Counted from the stretch's first letter, positions 8,795 to 18,246 are shown. The stretch is 64,000 nucleotides of DNA from Endozoicomonas numazuensis (GCF_000722635.1 NZ_JOKH01000002.1:1-64000), one strand, 5' to 3'. The notes: generated from the sequence alone by a model not told the origin. Program-made: numbers and translations.

Positions 8795-10501
8795 TCAGGA
8801 AGGCATTTTTCTCAAAGCACTATAAGCGACACCTGTCACTATACTACCCAGAGCAATAGCCATGGCATAACCACCCACATTACTGATGGCTTCCGGAATC
8901 ATCATCACAAAAACACCACCATGAGGTGCTTTTAGCCCAATGCCCATCCACATGGAAAGCGCTCCGGTCAAGGCTGCTCCGACCATACTGCAGGGAATGA
9001 CTCGCAGAGGATCTCTGGCCGCGAATGGAATAGCCCCTTCTGTTATAAAGCAAAGTCCCAGAATACCGGCCGCTTTCCCCCCCTCGAGTTCCTCTTTGCT
9101 GAACTTTCTCTTGGCCAACAGAGTGGCCAAAGCAAGACCCAAAGGTGGCACCATGCCTGCAGCCATAACAGCCGCCATCGGTCCATAAGTCTGACTGGTA
9201 ATCAAGCCGACACCAAAAGTATAAGCAGCCTTATTAACCGGGCCTCCCATATCAAATGCCATCATCGCTCCCAGCAGCATCCCCAGTAGCAGAGCATTGG
9301 TACCGTTCATGCTCTGCAGGAAAGCCGTCATGGTGTCCATGATGCTTTTCACTGGAGCACCCACCACATACACCATTAACAAGCCGGTAATCAGTGAACT
9401 TAACAGTGGAATAACCAGCACCGGCATCAGACTTTCCATGGTTGCCGGAAGTCGTACAACTTTTTTCACACCATTGGCAGAGTAACCTGCAATAAAGCCC
9501 GCAATGATGCCACCCAGGAAACCTGCTCCCAGAGTGGAGGCCAGCATACCGCCAATCATGCCCGGCGCCAGACCCGGGCGTTCAGCAATAGAGAAAGCGA
9601 TGTAGCCAGCCAAAACCGGCACCATCAGTGCAAAGGCACTCCCGCCACCAATGCTCATTAAAGCGGCAGCCAGCGTTCCTTCCTGCTCAAAGGCATTGAT
9701 ACCAAAAGCAAAAGACAACGCAATGATCAATCCACCCGCTACCACCAGAGGCAACATGTAAGAAACACCGGTCAACAGATGCTGGTATGCACCTGAAGCC
9801 TTTTTCTTCTTTGTCTGCGATGGGGAGGAGATTGTCTGAGCTTTGAGTTCCTGTCCCTCTGTCAAAGCTCTATTGAGCACAGATTCAGCTTTCTTCAGAG
9901 CTTCGCCAGTAGAGGTTCTGTACACCTTTTTGCCAACAAACCGGCCAGTGTCCACTTCAATATCAGTGGCCAGAATGACCACGTCGGCTTCAGAAATTTG
10001 CTCTGCTGTTAAAGGATCTTTGGCTCCGGCAGAACCCTGCTTTTCAACCAGAATTTCGTAACCCAGGGCTTTACCGGCCTCAGTCAATGCCTCCGCAGAC
10101 ATGAAGGTATGGGCTACTCCAGTAGGGCATGCCGTCACAGCCACTACTTTTTTGACTTGAGATGCACTCACTTCCAGCGGTTTTGATGCAATTTCGGCTT
10201 GCTCAATAACCGCTGCAGGGTTTTCCAGAATCGCCTGGGCAGTGGTCTTATAAACAGACCGGCCTTTGAGTCTTTCAACAAGATCACTGCTGACTGTTTC
10301 GCTGGCAATCAGGACGCAATCTGCACCCGCTAGCACAGCGTCATCGAGCGGTTCATTAGACAGAGGACTGTCGATTTCAACACTCAGTTGTAACTCTCTG
10401 GCAGAGACTTCACTGGCCAACTTGTCTGCTGCAAGAAAACAGCTGGCCACACCGGAAGGGCAGGCACTGATTAATACATAATGCTTCATTGTTTTCCCCA
10501 T
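8795..10501 (-). CDS. fruA: Fructose PTS transporter EIIB'BC
   Basis: A 568-residue protein. Two tandem EIIB domains (about 6-100 and 118-215) carry ISACPSGVA with Cys14 and VTACPTGVAHT with Cys125; the second is the usual phosphorylation site. A lysine-rich linker leads to the membrane EIIC domain (about 235-565) with GAPHGG-like KAPHGGVFVMM near the end. The protein imports fructose and phosphorylates it to fructose 1-phosphate. It is the last gene of fruB-fruK-fruA: its first ATG directly abuts the fruK TAA. The ATG at codon 5 (10487-10489), with GGGGA upstream, may be the real start. Confidence 0.95.
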   Translation of the reverse strand: MGKTMKHYVLISACPSGVASCFLAADKLASEVSARELQLSVEIDSPLSNEPLDDAVLAGADCVLIASETVSSDLVERLKGRSVYKTTAQAILENPAAVIEQAEIASKPLEVSASQVKKVVAVTACPTGVAHTFMSAEALTEAGKALGYEILVEKQGSAGAKDPLTAEQISEADVVILATDIEVDTGRFVGKKVYRTSTGEALKKAESVLNRALTEGQELKAQTISSPSQTKKKKASGAYQHLLTGVSYMLPLVVAGGLIIALSFAFGINAFEQEGTLAAALMSIGGGSAFALMVPVLAGYIAFSIAERPGLAPGMIGGMLASTLGAGFLGGIIAGFIAGYSANGVKKVVRLPATMESLMPVLVIPLLSSLITGLLMVYVVGAPVKSIMDTMTAFLQSMNGTNALLLGMLLGAMMAFDMGGPVNKAAYTFGVGLITSQTYGPMAAVMAAGMVPPLGLALATLLAKRKFSKEELEGGKAAGILGLCFITEGAIPFAARDPLRVIPCSMVGAALTGALSMWMGIGLKAPHGGVFVMMIPEAISNVGGYAMAIALGSIVTGVAYSALRKMPS

Positions 10502-11458
10502 TTACCGGGCAGCTCCGGAAAACTTCACCTTGTTTCCAACTTCCCTGACTTCAACAGAAGCCAGATACTCCGTCAGTGCCTCTTCTGAGCACTCACCCAC
10601 TCCCGATTGGGAAACTGCTTTCATACCACAGGCGGTGGCCAATTTAGCCCAATCCTTTCTCGGTAATGCCCGGGTAATGCCGTACAGGCAGGCTGCCATC
10701 ATAGAATCTCCTGCCCCCACGGTGCTGATCACTTTTACCTTTCCTGGCAAAACTTTCAGAGCCTGACGGTGATGAATAAACCAGGCCCCCTCTGCACCAC
10801 AGGACAAAACAACATCATTAATGCCTGTTTCTGATAACTCAGAGGCCAGTTCAGCCGCTTGCTCCTGACTCATGACCCTCTCTGCCCAGTCTGACAGTTC
10901 AGACAGGTTCGGTTTAATCAGGTCAGGCTTCACTCGAATGGCTGCACCCAGAGCTTTCCCACTCGTATCAACGGCCAGGCTGACCCCTAATGCTTGAATC
11001 GCCAGCAAGAACTGTTCGTATGCCTGCATCGAAATACCGGGAGGCAAGCTTCCACAAACAGCCACAAACGACACATCAGACTGTGCACGTATAATATTCA
11101 GGACTGAATCAAGATTTTCATCACAGGCCTGGAAGCCCGGAAAGTTAATATCCGTGACTTCCTCTGTTGAACGATCAACCAGCTTGATATTGGAGCGGAC
11201 AGAACCTTCGAGAGTGACAAACCGGTTGCGAATTTGATGCTGTCCCAGATAGTCCTGAAACAGTGATTGATCCTTCTCGCCCATCAATCCAGTTGCCAGC
11301 ACCTCGGCTCCCAGATCAGCCAGAACCCGAGCAACATTGATTCCTTTGCCACCCATGGTTTCAACCACATGACTGACTCCATTCACAGCATTAACGTTCA
11401 ACGTTTCAAGCTGTACCGTCTGATCCTTGGCAGGATTCAGAGTGACTGTAACAATCAT
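10502..11458 (-). CDS. fruK: 1-phosphofructokinase
   Basis: A 318-residue PfkB/ribokinase-fold sugar kinase that converts fructose 1-phosphate to fructose 1,6-bisphosphate. Visible are the N-terminal VTLNPAKDQTV, the GGKGINVARVL substrate-binding motif (36-46), and the C-terminal PfkB signature STVGAGDSMMA with catalytic Asp251. Length matches the family. It overlaps the upstream fruB by 4 bp (ATGA) and abuts fruA, indicating translational coupling in one operon. Confidence 0.96.
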   Translation of the reverse strand: MIVTVTLNPAKDQTVQLETLNVNAVNGVSHVVETMGGKGINVARVLADLGAEVLATGLMGEKDQSLFQDYLGQHQIRNRFVTLEGSVRSNIKLVDRSTEEVTDINFPGFQACDENLDSVLNIIRAQSDVSFVAVCGSLPPGISMQAYEQFLLAIQALGVSLAVDTSGKALGAAIRVKPDLIKPNLSELSDWAERVMSQEQAAELASELSETGINDVVLSCGAEGAWFIHHRQALKVLPGKVKVISTVGAGDSMMAACLYGITRALPRKDWAKLATACGMKAVSQSGVGECSEEALTEYLASVEVREVGNKVKFSGAAR

Positions 11459-12579
11459 TCACCCAACCCTTCATTAATCGCCTGCTCAAGAGCCCCTATA
11501 GCCTCCTGAGCATCCGGGCCGCATGCTTTCACTTCAATGGTTGTGCCTTTGGTGATACCAAGGCTCAACAGTTTCATCAAACTTTTGCCATTAATAAAAG
11601 CATTGCTTTTATTCGGGTTTCTGACCTCTATCCGAGACTCAAAAGGTTTAAGGGTCGAGACAAAAACTTTACCAGGACGAGCATGCATACCATTTGAATT
11701 AAAAATCGTGAACTCACGGCTCAGTACTTCATCTGCAGGTACTGGCCAGCCATTCCCTTTCGCGGCATTCAGTAAATCAGTTGCTGAGATGTTCTCCAGC
11801 TTAGAGATCAGGTCCGCATCATCAGCCCAGGAACCCATTTGTTTGAGAACAGCCAAGTGATTGACGTTGCAGGCGGATACGGCCACCAGCAAGTTGACAG
11901 GCTTACCTGAAAACGAAACCGGCTTTGCAGGTGTGATCAACGCAATACCTGTACAGGAGGCCTTGGCAGTACTAATAAAAGCGATTGAGCCCGATACAAT
12001 AGCGTGCGTTTTAGCCAGAGCTTCTTCGGCCCCAGCTTCAAGATATCCGCCGGCATCCAGCAGTGATGCAGCAACCGCTTTTAAGGCAAAAGGAGTATTT
12101 ATATCAACACGAGTACGCACCAGATCTTCAGAAATCAACGGCCGCTGCCTGGACTGAGGATTAATGGCTTCAATGACATCTTGTGGATTGCCTGTCTTTG
12201 CCAAATGGCCGCAAAGATCGTCGTTATCAAGTACCCGCGTCAGGCCACTCAAAATCTGCAGATGTTCATTGGAGCGAGCTGCAATACCAACGGCCATAAA
12301 GACCTTGTCACCCTCACCCCAGTCAACGCCTTGTGGGAACTGGAGAATCACCACACCGGTTTTTTGAACAGCATCACGACTGTCCGGTGTACCATGAGGG
12401 ATAGCAATACCATTTCCCAGAAACGTGGAAGAAATAGCTTCACGCGCTTTTAAGCCTACCGTGTAAGCTTCAGTGGTATATCCAACTTCAACCATTTTCT
12501 GGCCGATTAGCTCGATTACCTGTAACTTATCTTCAGCAGACTGATTTAGGAAAATACTGGATAAATTCAGTGTTAACAT
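11455..12579 (-). CDS. fruB: Fructose PTS EIIA-HPr fusion protein
   Basis: A 374-residue cytoplasmic phosphotransfer protein, close to the length of E. coli FruB. Residues 1-145 are EIIA-Fru, with phosphorylation site His62 in GIAIPHGTPD. Residues about 150-270 are a degenerate middle domain. Residues about 285-374 are an HPr (FPr) domain, with His299 in NSNGMHARPG. It passes phosphate from enzyme I to FruA. It is the first gene of the operon, with two FruR-type operators directly upstream (12584-12599, 12616-12631), so repression relieved by fructose 1-phosphate is expected. Confidence 0.95.
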   Translation of the reverse strand: MLTLNLSSIFLNQSAEDKLQVIELIGQKMVEVGYTTEAYTVGLKAREAISSTFLGNGIAIPHGTPDSRDAVQKTGVVILQFPQGVDWGEGDKVFMAVGIAARSNEHLQILSGLTRVLDNDDLCGHLAKTGNPQDVIEAINPQSRQRPLISEDLVRTRVDINTPFALKAVAASLLDAGGYLEAGAEEALAKTHAIVSGSIAFISTAKASCTGIALITPAKPVSFSGKPVNLLVAVSACNVNHLAVLKQMGSWADDADLISKLENISATDLLNAAKGNGWPVPADEVLSREFTIFNSNGMHARPGKVFVSTLKPFESRIEVRNPNKSNAFINGKSLMKLLSLGITKGTTIEVKACGPDAQEAIGALEQAINEGLGE

Positions 12580-12583
12580 ATGG

Positions 12584-12599
12584 GCTAAACCGTTTCAGC
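12584..12599. promoter_or_regulatory. FruR/Cra operator, fruB-proximal
   Basis: GCTAAACCGTTTCAGC is an imperfect palindrome matching the FruR/Cra operator pattern (GCTGAAACGTTTCAGC-like). It lies 5 bp upstream of the fruB start. Confidence 0.8.
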
Positions 12600-12615
12600 A
12601 ATGCCCAGCATATTA

Positions 12616-12631
12616 GCTGAACCGATTTAGC
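12616..12631. promoter_or_regulatory. FruR/Cra operator, distal
   Basis: GCTGAACCGATTTAGC, flanked by A and T to give an 18-bp near-palindrome, lies exactly 32 bp from the first operator. This equals about three helical turns, so two repressor dimers would bind the same DNA face. Confidence 0.8.
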
Positions 12632-12691
12632 TTATGAATAAATTGTTGTCTTCTGTGACAATTTTTTTGATATGGATCATTTCTTTCGCCC

Positions 12692-13684
12692 ATGAAGTTA
12701 GAAGATTTGGCGAGACTGGCAGGCGTTTCCAAGTCCACAGCCAGCATTATTCTGAACGGACATGCAGAGCGCTACCGCATCAGCGAGAAGACCTGTGAAA
12801 GAGTTTTGGAGCTGGCCAAAAAGCACCACTATGTTGCCAACGCTCAGGCAGCAGGACTCCGTAGCAGTAACAGCAAACTGCTGGCCCTTATCCTGCCGGA
12901 TTTACTCCATCATGGCTTTGCTGAACTCAGTAAACACTTGGAACGCTTGGCCAGAAAAGCGGGCTATCAGCTGATCATCAGTTGCTCAGACGATGAAACA
13001 GAGATGGAGGAAAAACTAGTCAGGACTCTCACTGGACGCAAGGTTGAAGCCATCATCTCGGTCAGTACCGTGACTGACTACAGCGTTTATTATCAAGCAG
13101 AAAAGCGCGGGATTCCGGTCATTTTGCTGGATCGTTTTCAGTCAGGTACAAAGCTGGATACTATCATCAGCGATGATCATCAGGCCGCCAAAGAGCTGAC
13201 CCAAACCATGCTCACGGGGCGACCCGGAGCTATTGCCTATTTTGGTGGTAACCAGGCACTGGATAACTGTCGTCTGAGGTTTCAAGGTTTCAGTGAAGCT
13301 CTGGAAGAATCCGGTGAAGCTGAAAATATCGCTACAGTGCACCACCTGGATTACTCTGTTGAAGCGGGGTACAGCATGATGAAGGATTATTTCAGACAGC
13401 ATCAGTCTCTGCCTGAAAAGCTGTTTACTGGCTCCTTTACCTTGATGGAAGGCGTTCTGCAGTTTACCCGAAAACATCTGGATAAAATGCCAGAGCAGAT
13501 AGACTGGGCCACATTTGGTGACAGCTATATCCTTGATCTGTTGCCTTTCACCATTCATTCTGCCCGACAACAGTACGAAGAGATGGCCAAACAGGCAATG
13601 GAAAGTCTCGATGCAAAATTCGACAAGCGTGAGTATCAACGCCAGATTGTCTTGAGTAGAGAAATTATCTGTCGCCGAATATAG
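12692..13684 (+). CDS. cra: LacI-family fructose repressor
   Basis: A 330-residue repressor of the FruR/Cra type. Residues 1-60 form the LacI helix-turn-helix and hinge (MKLEDLARLAGVSKSTASII, then YRISEKTCERV). Residues 65-330 are the periplasmic-binding-protein-like sensor that in FruR binds fructose 1-phosphate. It is divergent from fruBKA, with 112 bp and two operators between them, so it most likely represses the fru operon and perhaps itself. Whether it is also a global regulator, as enterobacterial Cra is, cannot be judged. The ribosome-binding site before the ATG is weak. Confidence 0.88.
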   Translation: MKLEDLARLAGVSKSTASIILNGHAERYRISEKTCERVLELAKKHHYVANAQAAGLRSSNSKLLALILPDLLHHGFAELSKHLERLARKAGYQLIISCSDDETEMEEKLVRTLTGRKVEAIISVSTVTDYSVYYQAEKRGIPVILLDRFQSGTKLDTIISDDHQAAKELTQTMLTGRPGAIAYFGGNQALDNCRLRFQGFSEALEESGEAENIATVHHLDYSVEAGYSMMKDYFRQHQSLPEKLFTGSFTLMEGVLQFTRKHLDKMPEQIDWATFGDSYILDLLPFTIHSARQQYEEMAKQAMESLDAKFDKREYQRQIVLSREIICRRI

Positions 13685-13754
13685 AGAACTTATGGCAGCC
13701 CAATCACCTTCAGAATAGGATTGAGCTGTCAGACTGAGCCCGTATTACTCAATA

Positions 13755-14645
13755 TTACCAGCGGATCTTTCCCGGGATATACTGGGCTACCAGTTCCCTG
13801 TAGTGTTTCTCAAGCGGCTTTTTACCTTTATAAGTCTCGGACGACTTACTGTATAAATCGTACTGATTAAAGATTTCTACCCACTTCATATTCTGACGAT
13901 CCTGGTCGTTCATCAACTGGAGATATCTTGGTTCTCTCGCAGTATGAAGTGGATAAAGTGAGTGATAACGAATAACAAAAAGAGCCTCTTCTGGCAGACG
14001 GGATTGATTTTTCAACACCTGATACAAGTATTCATCGTGCCCCCAGGTCATGGTCACGTTATCCAGACCCACACCAGGCTGGTACAGACCGTACTCGGTA
14101 TTCATTGCTGGAATTTTAAGGTCTGGATTAGTCTTTAAATAATCAAAACAAACAATCTGTTCTGAATGTCTCAACCCTGTTGGAAAGGTATCTCCCACGA
14201 CTGCCCACTGAGGTTCGCCCCAGAAAACCAGAGCTTTCCCCATATCATGAATAAATCCAACGACCTGGAGCCACTCGGGTAAGCCATCACGTCTTATCGC
14301 TTCAGCAGCCTGATAGGAGTGTTGCAACTGTGACAAATCAATATCGGGATCACTGTTGTCCACGACTTTATCCAGCTGTTCCAGCATTCCCCAGGCGGTT
14401 TCTTCCCCCTGCTGCAAAGGCTGATACAACGCCAACTGATCTCTTGCGAAAGCATAAGTTTGCTTTTCATGATGTTCTTTGTAGAACTTGCGAACATGCT
14501 CTGGAGCTTCTTTGTAATTGCGGAAAGAGCGTCCATCTTTATTGGACTGTTTATCATCGTCCGAGAGAGCGAAGGTGTAAGGAAACTGCGAAACAAATGT
14601 AGAGGATGTCAGCGCAGCAAGAAAACCACGTCGAGAAAGCTTCAT
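13755..14645 (-). CDS. Inositol oxygenase (MIOX) with twin-arginine signal
   Basis: The protein aligns along its whole length with animal myo-inositol oxygenase (SFRNYKEA, HDMGK, GEPQWAVVGDTFP, TWGHDEYLYQV, CPGI-like YIPGKIRW at the end). All six di-iron ligands are present, counted from a GTG three codons upstream: His112, His136, Asp137, His206, His231, Asp266. MIOX cleaves myo-inositol to D-glucuronate with oxygen. Uniquely, the N-terminus is a Tat-type signal (SRRGFLAALTSSTF), implying export of the folded iron enzyme. I start at ATG 14643-14645; ribosome-binding sites are weak. No inositol pathway genes are nearby. Eukaryotic-type origin is likely, perhaps by transfer. Confidence 0.9.
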   Translation of the reverse strand: MKLSRRGFLAALTSSTFVSQFPYTFALSDDDKQSNKDGRSFRNYKEAPEHVRKFYKEHHEKQTYAFARDQLALYQPLQQGEETAWGMLEQLDKVVDNSDPDIDLSQLQHSYQAAEAIRRDGLPEWLQVVGFIHDMGKALVFWGEPQWAVVGDTFPTGLRHSEQIVCFDYLKTNPDLKIPAMNTEYGLYQPGVGLDNVTMTWGHDEYLYQVLKNQSRLPEEALFVIRYHSLYPLHTAREPRYLQLMNDQDRQNMKWVEIFNQYDLYSKSSETYKGKKPLEKHYRELVAQYIPGKIRW

Positions 14646-14723
14646 AATATTCACTTCACAAATAAGGGAACACTGATTTCTATAGCACAGGAAGTCTCTA
14701 CTGACAGTCAGGCAAGGTTTAAC

Positions 14724-16808
14724 TCATACATTAGCGTATTTTTCAGCATGACCCAGCCACCTCAAAATTAAAGGTTCTGCACTTTCCGGAGCCTCTTTCA
14801 ACACCACTTGGCCAGCATCCCGGACTTGATCCAGCAAAATGGCGTCCCGTTCAAGATCCGCTACTTTGAACTGGGCCAGCCCCGTCTGCCGGGTACCCAA
14901 CACTTCTCCCGGCCCCCGTAATTCCAGATCTTTTTCTGCAATTACAAAACCATCACTGGAATCCCGCATGACCTGTAATCGTTCTCTGCTTTGCTGCGAA
15001 AGAGGGGCGTGATACATCAAAAGACAATGACTGGCTATACTGCCCCGACCCACACGCCCTCTTAACTGGTGTAATTGAGCCAGACCCAGACGTTCGGGAT
15101 TCTCAATAATCATCAGACTGGCATTGGGCACATCCACGCCCACTTCTATCACTGTAGTCGCCACCAGCAGGTGCATATGTCCAGACTTGAAAGCATCCAT
15201 CACTTCCAGTTTTTCGGCCGCTTTCATACGACCATGGACCAAGCCTATGGAAAGCTCGGGCAATGCCTCACGTAACTGTTCAGCCGTTACTTCAGCAGCC
15301 TGACATTGGAGGACTTCTGACTCTTCGATTAAGGTGCACACCCAATACGCCTGCCGACCTTCCAGACAGGCTGATCGCAGTCGCTTCATTACCTGCTCAC
15401 GGCGATCATCGCCAATGACAACCGTGTTAACAGGGGTTCTACCGGGGGGTAATTCATCAATAACAGAACAATCCAAATCCGCGTAAGCACTCATAGCCAA
15501 CGTTCGGGGAATAGGTGTTGCGGTCATAATCAGTTGATGAGGTTGCCCCCCATTCAATTCGCCTTTCTTTCTCAAGGCCATTCTTTGATGAACACCAAAA
15601 CGATGTTGTTCATCGATAATAGCCAGACCTAACTTCTTGAACTGTACCTCTTCTTGAAAAAGGGCATGGGTTCCCACTACTACCGCAGCATCGCCCTGAA
15701 CAATTTCTTCCAGAACCTGTTGTCGCTTTTTCCCTTTGGTTTTTCCTGAAAGATAACCCACAGAAATCCCCAAAGGTTTCAGCCAGCTCTTAAAGTTTTT
15801 CTCGTGCTGTTCGGCCAGTATTTCCGTAGGCGCCATAACAGCAGCCTGATAGCCATTCTCTACTGCCTGAAGCGCAGCCAGCGCGGCGACCACCGTTTTA
15901 CCCGATCCGACATCCCCCTGAACCAGTCTTAACATGGGATCGGGCTGCATTATGTCCTGACTGATTTCAGCCAGTACTTTTTCCTGAGCCCCCGTCAGGG
16001 AGAAGGGTAACTGACTGCGAAAATCACGGGTCAGCGTCTGCTTAGGTGGCATTTCATAGCTTTTTACCGTACGGATCAGACTGCGCAGTTTTTGCATGCT
16101 CAGGTTGTGAGCCAGAAGTTCTTCAAAGGCCAATCGTATTTGTGCCGGATGGCGACCTTCCGAAAGCAGTTCAACAGACACGTCAGGTGGAGGGGAGTGC
16201 AGGAACTCCACAGCCTCCACCAGAGATCCTAACTGATATTTCCATCGGACACTTTCAGGCAGCCACTCTTGCAGGGCGTCAGGATGATTCAGCTGCTCCA
16301 GAGCCAGCTCACAAAGACTGCGGATTCTCTGCTGGGTCAGTCCTTCAGTAGCCGGATAGACAGGCGTCAGTGTTTCTTCAACATCCAGATCATCATCTGG
16401 TTTAATCACTCGATACTCAGGGTGATAAATTTCGAGACCACTGGCTCCCCGTCGGGGCTCACCAAAACACCGGACCTCAGTTCCCGGCTTGAGGCTATTT
16501 TTCTGGGCACTGGAAAAATGATAGAACCTGAGCCCAATAGAGCCTGTACCGTCGCTGATACGACAAAGCAGACTCCGTCGTTTACCCATCAAGACATCAG
16601 ACGCCACAACGGAACCCTGAATGACATAATCCCCTTCCGAATGGATAGAAGCTATCGGCGTGATACGGGTACGATCCTGATACCTTAGTGGCAGATGAAA
16701 CAGCAGGTCTTGCAGGTTATGAATATGAATTTTTGCTAACTTTTCGGCAAGTGCAGCCCCGACACCTTTCAGTGCCGTCACAGGAATTTCATGCAAGGGC
16801 TTCACCAT
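14724..16808 (-). CDS. recG: ATP-dependent DNA helicase RecG
   Basis: A 694-residue helicase of typical length. The N-terminal wedge/OB domain (about 1-240) contains VTALKGVGAALAEKL and the fold that clamps branched DNA. Helicase motif I is GDVGSGKTVVA, motif II DEQHRFG, and the C-terminal lobe includes VATTVIEVGVDVPNA and QLRGRVGRG. RecG remodels stalled forks and Holliday junctions. A GAGGTGAT site precedes the ATG. In Pseudomonas, oxyR-recG is an operon; here the order is kept, but a MITE-like hairpin lies between them. Confidence 0.97.
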   Translation of the reverse strand: MVKPLHEIPVTALKGVGAALAEKLAKIHIHNLQDLLFHLPLRYQDRTRITPIASIHSEGDYVIQGSVVASDVLMGKRRSLLCRISDGTGSIGLRFYHFSSAQKNSLKPGTEVRCFGEPRRGASGLEIYHPEYRVIKPDDDLDVEETLTPVYPATEGLTQQRIRSLCELALEQLNHPDALQEWLPESVRWKYQLGSLVEAVEFLHSPPPDVSVELLSEGRHPAQIRLAFEELLAHNLSMQKLRSLIRTVKSYEMPPKQTLTRDFRSQLPFSLTGAQEKVLAEISQDIMQPDPMLRLVQGDVGSGKTVVAALAALQAVENGYQAAVMAPTEILAEQHEKNFKSWLKPLGISVGYLSGKTKGKKRQQVLEEIVQGDAAVVVGTHALFQEEVQFKKLGLAIIDEQHRFGVHQRMALRKKGELNGGQPHQLIMTATPIPRTLAMSAYADLDCSVIDELPPGRTPVNTVVIGDDRREQVMKRLRSACLEGRQAYWVCTLIEESEVLQCQAAEVTAEQLREALPELSIGLVHGRMKAAEKLEVMDAFKSGHMHLLVATTVIEVGVDVPNASLMIIENPERLGLAQLHQLRGRVGRGSIASHCLLMYHAPLSQQSRERLQVMRDSSDGFVIAEKDLELRGPGEVLGTRQTGLAQFKVADLERDAILLDQVRDAGQVVLKEAPESAEPLILRWLGHAEKYANV

Positions 16809-16891
16809 ATCACCTCAATATACGGCCATTGGCTTTTTATTCGTTTTGTCCACCCAGGAGCCTGTCGGACTTATGCTCATACCTGCTCCGT

Positions 16892-16915
16892 TCATCCTGA
16901 GCTTGTCGAAGGATG
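16892..16915. repeat. REP-like palindrome
   Basis: An imperfect palindrome with the core CATCCTGAGCTTGTCGAAGG. Sequences of this kind (TTCGACAAGCTCAGGA core) are dispersed in many proteobacterial genomes. It lies between recG and the MITE. No other copy is visible in the window. Confidence 0.6.
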
Positions 16916-16975
16916 CTGTAAATGATCTTCGACTGGCTCTGTGCGAATGGTATAGGGGCATAACACTTGGCTGCA

Positions 16976-17143
16976 CTAGGAGGCTGACCGAGAATAGACA
17001 GCCCGGCCTAAAATCCAGAAAGAACGGCCATCTTTTCCACTGAATTTGCTTAAATAGGTCAACTATTCGCACAAATTCAGTGAAAAAGCTGACTCGTTCT
17101 ACTGAATTTTATGCTCGGACGCTATTCTCGGTCAGCCTCCTAG
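16976..17143. mobile_element. MITE-like palindromic element, copy 1 (oxyR-recG)
   Basis: A 168-bp element whose ends are perfect inverted repeats containing GGAGGCTGACCGAGAATAG and bounded on both sides by CTAG, which may be the duplicated target. The interior is an imperfect palindrome with a nested stem (about 17 bp, one mismatch) around CACTGAATTTG/CAAATTCAGTG. It has no coding capacity. Its right CTAG contains the TAG stop codon of oxyR. An almost identical copy lies in opposite orientation at 38752-38919, and a diverged one at 52722-52902. Confidence 0.9.
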
Positions 17144-18057
17144 GAAGCTTCAGCTACAGAGCATAGCCTGAGAGCACTGGACAATGCATCTATTGCCTTG
17201 GGTCTTGGGAAACTGGCACGCCAGGCCAGGGCAACCGTTCGACTCGGTGCTGGCGACCGAAAAGGCTTGGATGACAAAACATTAGGCGCATAGTGACTGT
17301 CGACCAGGGCGGACTCAGGCAGAACGCTGATCCCCATTCCTGAAGCTACCATATGCCGGATGGTTTCCAGAGAAGAGGCTTCTATCCCTCCACCATCGTC
17401 ACCACCCGCATCATCTTTCTGAGCCAGAAGAGGGCAGGCTTCCAGCACCTGATCCCTGAAACAGTGGCCTTCACCCAGAAGCAATAACTCTTCGTTCACC
17501 AGTTCAGCAGGATCTATATCCTTTTTTGACTCCCAGTTATGCCCACCCGGCAATAAAACTCTGAAAGGCTCATCGTATAAAGGCAGAGTTAACACATCAG
17601 GTTCGGTAAACGGCAGTGCGATAATAATGGCGTCCAGCTCGCCCATTCTCAGCTTTTTACGCAACACCGCTGTAAAGTTTTCTTCTATGTACAATGGCAT
17701 GTTGGGTGCTACTTGCGCCAGCTGGGGCACAAGGTGTGGAAACAAATAAGGGCCAATTGTATAAATGGCTCCGACTCTCAGAGGCGTGGTCAACTGATCG
17801 CGCCCTGCCTTGGCAATCTGTTTGATGCCCGACACTTCTTCAAGAACTTTTTGAGCCTGGCTGATCACCTTTTCACCCATCGGTGTTACCCGCACCGAAT
17901 TCCGCGATCGCTCAAACAAGGCCACCCCAAGCTCATCTTCCAGCTTTTTCACCCCCACACTGAGCGTGGGCTGACTGACAAAGCATTTGGCAGCAGCACG
18001 CCCAAAGTGCTGCTCCTGAGCAAGAGTCACGATATAGCGTAATTCTGTGAGAGTCAT
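17140..18057 (-). CDS. oxyR: Peroxide-sensing LysR-type regulator OxyR
   Basis: Starting at ATG 18055-18057 (MTLTELRYIV) the protein is 305 residues, the same as E. coli OxyR. Residues 1-60 are the LysR helix-turn-helix (FGRAAAKCFVSQPTLS). The redox cysteines fall at exactly the E. coli positions, Cys199 (EGHCFRDQ) and Cys208 (LEACPLL). An Asp/Gly-rich loop (DDAGGDDGGG) near 215-224 is unusual. It senses hydrogen peroxide and activates defence genes. It is upstream of recG on the same strand; its stop codon is formed at the border of a MITE-like element. Confidence 0.94.
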   Translation of the reverse strand: MTLTELRYIVTLAQEQHFGRAAAKCFVSQPTLSVGVKKLEDELGVALFERSRNSVRVTPMGEKVISQAQKVLEEVSGIKQIAKAGRDQLTTPLRVGAIYTIGPYLFPHLVPQLAQVAPNMPLYIEENFTAVLRKKLRMGELDAIIIALPFTEPDVLTLPLYDEPFRVLLPGGHNWESKKDIDPAELVNEELLLLGEGHCFRDQVLEACPLLAQKDDAGGDDGGGIEASSLETIRHMVASGMGISVLPESALVDSHYAPNVLSSKPFRSPAPSRTVALAWRASFPRPKAIDALSSALRLCSVAEAS

Positions 18058-18246
18058 AATGGTAAGAGCCTGCCTGGAAACAACCAGATACTGTAAATTT
18101 AAACAGTTATTATTAATCAATTTCTGCTAAATGTCAGCTCAACACTGTTTTCTCATTGTATTACCCAAAATATAAGGAACTCATCATCTACCTTAATTGT
18201 CCAAGGAGGCATCATACGGATACACAACGCAAAAGGAATTCTGACA

